Positions 60,038-64,000 of a stretch of DNA of 64,000 nt are shown piece by piece (positions within the stretch are counted from its first letter, which is position 1; every line of letters starts with the position of its first letter). A program made the translations under genes and the position numbers. Origin of the DNA: JBGTGT01 sp051439375 (GTDB taxonomy: Bacteria; Cyanobacteriota; Cyanobacteriia; Cyanobacteriales; Microcystaceae); NCBI GenBank assembly GCA_051439375.1, contig JBFRWB010000015.1:8863-72862 (forward strand), in the 5' to 3' direction. Under the pieces are notes generated by a model that saw nothing but the letters and a program-made list of their open reading frames with translations, was not told where the DNA came from and made no database searches.

Positions 60038-61252
60038 TTATGACAAAATTTCTAAAACTTGTTTGGGTTTTAATTTTTCTTTAAACCAGATAACTTTTGC
60101 AGGAACATCGGTAAATTGAACCCCTGCTTTTTCTAAATTCAATCGTTCTGAAATTGCTAAGATTAAATTATCAACATCAGCAGTTTGTACTTGATAAAAC
60201 TTTTTTTGTAAATATTCAGGTCGCCAAAACCCAACAATTTCTAATAAAAAATCCCTTCCATCAGGATGAACGAGGCGAAAGTCTGGTATCATTACACTTC
60301 CGGGTAAGGGAATTAAATCCACTTCCCGTTCTAATTTCCATTCTGTTTTGGTTTTTTCCCAATTTTTAGCAAAGGATTCTTCTATCATACTATCATAGGT
60401 TTTACCCGCAGCATAATGGCTAATTAAACCACATTTATCGTCTAACTCAAAGTAACCTTTCTTGACTGTTTTAGAGTAATTATCTTTCGTTTGTAATTGT
60501 GCTTTTAAACTCCATTTTGTGACATGAAGCAAAGCAGGAACTAATTTCGCTAAGGATAAACCATAACGGGTACTGGCTTTAAATAAACTGGTGGGTCCAT
60601 CAATGGTAATGGTAAATCCTGTATCAGCATCCCCTTCAATATAAGCCATTAATTGAAAGAATTTAAGATATTTAAACAGCAATTTATATTCCCCCGGATC
60701 ATTACGATGTGCTTGTAAGCTAATATGACTTGCTCGATAAAAAATACCTTGAACTTGGGATAAATTATAACGATGAATTAATTCTTCTGCGGTTGGGGCT
60801 TCAAATTGAGTTAAAATTTTATTTTCATTTAAGTCAGCATATAATCCTTTTTCTACTTCACTGGGTAAAACTTCTCGTTTTAATTCTTCACTCAATTGAC
60901 TAGCAACTTGATCTAAAATAAAAGAACGATTTTCTGGAATTGGATGGGTAAGAGAAGCTTGATAAAAGACCTTTTTACGCAATTTAGGCGGTTCTAAGGG
61001 GCTTATAATTTCAAAGGTAGAAAAACTATTTCTCAGTAAATGATTAAAGCCTCGTTTGGTTCGATAATCGGGACTATCACCTTCTAATTCTGAGAGTTGT
61101 TCATCTAATTCTTGTTGACTTTTTCCCATTGCTTCTTCAAAACAAAAAATATGTTCATTGGCCAGACCAACAGTTATAGAATTTAAGGATAAGCGTTTTG
61201 GAACAATGGTCGTTCCTTTATGACGATAAATAAGTAAATCAGTGGGTAACAT
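60038..61252 (-). CDS. DUF790 protein (Bax1-like nuclease)
   Basis: The protein has 404 residues. The N-terminal part reads MLPTDLLIYRHKGTTIVPKRL. The C-terminal PD-(D/E)xK core is visible as VMIPDFRLVHPDGRDFLLEIVGFW followed by a basic helix (QKKFYQV). DUF790 includes archaeal Bax1, the nuclease partner of the XPB helicase in nucleotide excision repair-like processing. No XPB gene is adjacent in this window, which is unusual for the family; short tandem cagtgaacagt strings flank both ends of the gene. Confidence 0.82.
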   Translation of the reverse strand: MLPTDLLIYRHKGTTIVPKRLSLNSITVGLANEHIFCFEEAMGKSQQELDEQLSELEGDSPDYRTKRGFNHLLRNSFSTFEIISPLEPPKLRKKVFYQASLTHPIPENRSFILDQVASQLSEELKREVLPSEVEKGLYADLNENKILTQFEAPTAEELIHRYNLSQVQGIFYRASHISLQAHRNDPGEYKLLFKYLKFFQLMAYIEGDADTGFTITIDGPTSLFKASTRYGLSLAKLVPALLHVTKWSLKAQLQTKDNYSKTVKKGYFELDDKCGLISHYAAGKTYDSMIEESFAKNWEKTKTEWKLEREVDLIPLPGSVMIPDFRLVHPDGRDFLLEIVGFWRPEYLQKKFYQVQTADVDNLILAISERLNLEKAGVQFTDVPAKVIWFKEKLKPKQVLEILS

Positions 61253-61390
61253 TTTTTATCAGTGAACAGTGAGCAGTTATCAGTGAACAGTAAAGGGTTA
61301 TCTTTATATTTTAGGTTTTAAAGTGTCATGCTTTCACCTAACACCTGATACCTGACACCTAACACCTGATACCTAAATTCATAATTCCTA

Positions 61391-62230
61391 ATGTTTAAAC
61401 CGCTAGAATGTCGTCCAGATAGTTACCAACATTGGTATCAACAGGGTAACAAGTTACGTTTCCAAGATCATCTAGAAGATGCCTTATTTTGCTACGAAAA
61501 AGCCCTAGAATATTATCCTAACGATTATTGGTCATGGTACAAAAGAGCAATGATCTTAGAACGATTAGGACGCTATACAGAAGCCATGGAAAGTTACAAC
61601 AACGCTGCAAATAGCGATCCCCAAAATTATTGGGCTTGGTATGATCAAGGATGTATCGCTTTAGAAGAAATTAAAGACTATCAAACGGCCATTAATTGTT
61701 TTGATCGAGCGTTAACCGTCTATCCAGAGGATTATTGGGCAAATTATCGTAAAGCAGACGCTTACCGTCTCCTCGGTAATGCAGAAAAAGCCTTAGATAG
61801 TTATAACCGCGCTTTGATTATTCGTCCCCAAGACTATTGGTGTTTTTATCGTCGGGGTGATGTTTTTGCGAGTATAAAAGAGTATGAATCCGCTTTACAG
61901 GAATATAGTCAAGCTTTACAGATAAAACCCTATGATTATTGGGCTTGTTTTCGTCAGGGCGAAATTTTACAACAATTAAACCGTTTAAAAGAAGCCATTC
62001 ATTGTTATCAGCAAGTATTAGACAATGAACCAGATGATCAAGATGCGACCTTTAATTGGGCGATTTGCCATGGTTTAATGGGTCAAGATGAGGCTGCAAT
62101 TGATATTCTTAGCAATTTAGTCCATCGTTACCCTGAAACCTATATAGAGGCAATTAATCACCGTTCTGAACTCCATCGAGTGCGGACTCATCCAAGAATG
62201 CAAAAAGCGATTCTTTCGGCTCAAAATTAG
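61391..62230 (+). CDS. Tetratricopeptide repeat protein
   Basis: The protein has 279 residues with about seven TPR units of 34 residues, each with a conserved DYW (DYWSWYKRAM, NYWAWYDQGC, DYWANYRKAD, DYWCFYRRGD, DYWACFRQGE). There is no signal peptide or catalytic domain. The Trp-rich repeats suggest a protein-binding superhelix. The partner is unknown. Upstream 61330-61380 has short cacctgacacctaacacc tandem strings. Confidence 0.88.
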   Translation: MFKPLECRPDSYQHWYQQGNKLRFQDHLEDALFCYEKALEYYPNDYWSWYKRAMILERLGRYTEAMESYNNAANSDPQNYWAWYDQGCIALEEIKDYQTAINCFDRALTVYPEDYWANYRKADAYRLLGNAEKALDSYNRALIIRPQDYWCFYRRGDVFASIKEYESALQEYSQALQIKPYDYWACFRQGEILQQLNRLKEAIHCYQQVLDNEPDDQDATFNWAICHGLMGQDEAAIDILSNLVHRYPETYIEAINHRSELHRVRTHPRMQKAILSAQN

Positions 62231-62371
62231 GGGTATAACCTTAATATACTCTGTATATTGGGGCAATTATCTAAATAACTAGGTCTAAAACCCTGTCTTT
62301 TAAGACGAAACGTTTTTGGAGGGAGGGATAAATCCTTGTTAGCGCAATAACTTCCCACTTTTCTAAGACAT

Positions 62372-62400
62372 AGGTTGAGTTTCGTTGTTAAACCCAACCT
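62372..62400. repeat. Dispersed hairpin aggttgagttt-N7-aaacccaacct
   Basis: Eleven-base arms (one mismatch) with a seven-base loop, 21 bases past the rpmF stop on the minus strand. Related to the hairpin at 29622-29646. It may help end the rpmF transcript, though no T-tract follows. Confidence 0.75.
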
Positions 62401-62420
62401 AAGACGTGTAGTTTAAACTT

Positions 62421-62600
62421 TTACTCTTCGTCTTCTTCTTCTTCTTCATCTTCAGGATAGACGAAACTGTTGGAACGACCCGATAGAACGGATTTGCCCA
62501 AAGATAGAGCTTTTTGGGCTTGGTATGCAGCCTGACGCTTCCAGTGGGCTTTACGTTGGTCTCTCTTTGTTTTAGAGGTTTTCTTCTTAGGAACAGCCAT
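62421..62600 (-). CDS. rpmF: 50S ribosomal protein L32
   Basis: The ATG at 62600 opens a 59-residue frame: MAVPKKKTSKTKRDQRKAHW, then KRQAAYQAQKALSLGKSVL, ending in an acidic tail (PEDEEEEEDEE). The N-terminal MAVPKKKTSK is the hallmark of bacterial L32; the Glu-rich tail is seen in cyanobacterial members. It is a component of the large ribosomal subunit. It lies downstream of mnmA on the same strand, about 70 bases away. Confidence 0.95.
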   Translation of the reverse strand: MAVPKKKTSKTKRDQRKAHWKRQAAYQAQKALSLGKSVLSGRSNSFVYPEDEEEEEDEE

Positions 62601-62673
62601 AATGTTTGTTACACGCTATTTTTCCACAACCTTTTGATTATATATTAAATCTGGGAATTTAGTGAATTGTCAA

Positions 62674-63723
62674 TTATCCATTAATAATACCGCCACCTAA
62701 GAGTATTTCGCCGTCATAGAAAACGGCTGCCTGTCCTGGAGTAATTCCCACAATTGGCTCATCAAAGCTTAATTTTACTCGGCTATCTGGCAAAGGAATT
62801 AAGGTTACACCAGCAGGAGAAGAGCGATAACGGACTTTAACCGTGGTTTTTAAAGGGGTTTCTGGTTGAGGAATGGAAACCCAATTCATGCGTCCTACTG
62901 TGCAGTGAGAACTTCCTGCGCGATCGCGTGTTGTCACCACCACCTGATTTCTTCCTGCATCTAGTCGCACCACATATAAAGGCTCAGGCGCAGCAATACC
63001 GAGTCCTTTACGCTGTCCGATAGTATAACGGTGAACGCCTTGGTGTCTTCCCAAAATTTTGCCATCTAAGTCAACAATATCCCCTTCTTGGGGGGTAATA
63101 TATTTTTCCAAAAAGCCTTGCATTGAGCCGTGGGCTTCAATTAAGCATAAATCTTGACTCTCAGGTTTATCCGCCGTTTTTAAGCCGAATTCATGGGCAA
63201 TTTTGCGAGTTTCCTCCTTGGTTTGTTCTCCCAAGGGAAAGAGGGTTGCGCTTAGAATATCTTGACTGAGATCGTAGAGAAAATAGGATTGATCTTTGTT
63301 GGTATCAAGCGCACAGAGTAATTGATAGCGTTTTAGGGTTTCATCGTAGCGAATACGGGCATAATGGCCGGTGGCAATGCGATCGCAGTCTAATTCCTGA
63401 CGGGCATAATTTAACATGGGGGTAAATTTGACCGCCTTGTTACATTGAGAACAGGGCAAGGGCGTAATCCCTTGTTTGTAGCCAGAAACAAGATAATCGA
63501 CAATATTGGTTTGAAATAGCTCACGACTATCCACAATATGGTGAGAAATGCCCAATTGTTCACAGATAAAGGCTGCATCCACCATTCCTTCTGAACAGCA
63601 TTGTCCTTTCCCTTTCATCAACCAAAGGGTTAACCCCATCACTTCATAGCCCTGATGGTGTAGTGTGGCTGCTGCCACTGAGCTATCGACTCCTCCTGAT
63701 AAACCAACGACTACTTTTTTCAT
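62674..63723 (-). CDS. mnmA: tRNA-specific 2-thiouridylase MnmA
   Basis: The protein has 349 residues. The PP-loop is VVVGLSGGVDSSVAA; the two catalytic Cys positions are in LPCSQCNKAVKF and SQDLCLIEAHG. The C-terminal beta-barrel (GQRKGLGI, GITPGQAAVFYDGEILLGGG) is complete. MnmA puts sulfur at C-2 of the wobble uridine in tRNAs for Lys, Glu and Gln, the last of which is encoded in this window. Confidence 0.95.
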   Translation of the reverse strand: MKKVVVGLSGGVDSSVAAATLHHQGYEVMGLTLWLMKGKGQCCSEGMVDAAFICEQLGISHHIVDSRELFQTNIVDYLVSGYKQGITPLPCSQCNKAVKFTPMLNYARQELDCDRIATGHYARIRYDETLKRYQLLCALDTNKDQSYFLYDLSQDILSATLFPLGEQTKEETRKIAHEFGLKTADKPESQDLCLIEAHGSMQGFLEKYITPQEGDIVDLDGKILGRHQGVHRYTIGQRKGLGIAAPEPLYVVRLDAGRNQVVVTTRDRAGSSHCTVGRMNWVSIPQPETPLKTTVKVRYRSSPAGVTLIPLPDSRVKLSFDEPIVGITPGQAAVFYDGEILLGGGIING

Positions 63724-63901
63724 AAACTTTATGCCTTAGACTTTTTCTTTTCCGTACCTTTAATAATAAATGATTTACACTCTACGATGTTATAGAAGAG
63801 ATAGCTTTCCTCAACTTGTGGTGATAAGCAAAACTTATCGCTTTTAGGGAACAGGGAACAGGGAATAAAATGTAATATCAAATCCGCTTGATTAACCATA
63901 G

Positions 63902-64000
63902 TTAATTTAAGTCAACCGGCCACCAATGATACTGAGTGTAACCTCGAACCCATTCTGGTCTCTTGATCAAAGCCCGACATCGCTGGCACAAAACTTCTTC
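63902..64000 (-). CDS. C-terminal end of a gene entering from the right edge
   Basis: The last 32 codons read EEVLCQRCRALIKRPEWVRG then YTQYHWWPVDLN before a TAA stop. The C-x2-C and the Trp-rich end look like a real coding sequence, not chance. The rest of the gene lies outside the window and I cannot name it. Confidence 0.6.
   Translation of the reverse strand, partial: EEVLCQRCRALIKRPEWVRGYTQYHWWPVDLN

Overview
The window looks like chromosome from a low-GC, probably unicellular cyanobacterium of the Crocosphaera/Cyanothece type. This is an inference. It rests on HIP1 octamers (GCGATCGC, e.g. 1299-1306) scattered through genes on both strands, the cyanobacterial/plastid families Ycf35, Ycf46 and Ycf52, DUF4912 and DUF4168 proteins, Nif11-type domains, two Uma2 proteins and many short dispersed repeats. 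No ribosomal RNA, prophage, complete insertion sequence or CRISPR array is visible.

Layout. 1-12.6 kb: mostly minus-strand housekeeping and regulatory genes. They include a degenerate GGDEF protein, a Rieske oxygenase, a methyltransferase, a pseudouridine synthase, a branched-chain-type aminotransferase, an M61 peptidase, a Crp-like regulator, and ilvH translationally overlapped with a response-regulator/histidine-kinase gene. 12.6-20 kb: an accessory block with a CHAT-TPR protease-like protein, an MNT/HEPN toxin-antitoxin pair and a large LRR-Roco GTPase ending in a membrane segment, set among repeats. 20-29 kb: small proteins, ureide metabolism (uraD), a four-repeat Nif11/DUF4278-like protein, a recombinase-family protein lacking the usual arginine motif, and the Ycf46/Ycf35 region. 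29-44 kb: mainly housekeeping, with ycf52, yqeG, tRNA-Gln(TTG), the NAD(P)HX repair enzyme, STAS and UspA proteins, hisH beside a catalytically degenerate HisD paralogue, and an orphan amino-acid permease. 44-49.4 kb: a second accessory block built around a 1294-residue CHAT/STAND NTPase/TPR protein with near-identical 120-bp coding repeats. 49.4-64 kb: RNase II/R, Uma2, a DAACS symporter, an ABC-2 permease, an HdrB-like protein overlapping cobH, a DUF790 (Bax1-like) nuclease, a TPR protein, rpmF and mnmA, and the tail of one more gene at the right edge.

The most interesting theme is a set of probable conflict or cell-death signalling proteins (CHAT-TPR, HEPN/MNT, Roco-LRR-TM, CHAT-STAND-TPR). 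They have internally amplified recognition repeats and are flanked, and even invaded in frame, by the same families of short dispersed repeats. One repeat family abuts the start codon of the Roco gene and supplies the last codons of the CHAT-STAND gene. A C-rich palindromic element is carried inside two reading frames. Other points worth attention are the HisD paralogue that has lost its catalytic Glu-His pair and most zinc ligands, and the Nif11-domain repeat protein. All functional statements come from reading motifs by eye; no database search was run.
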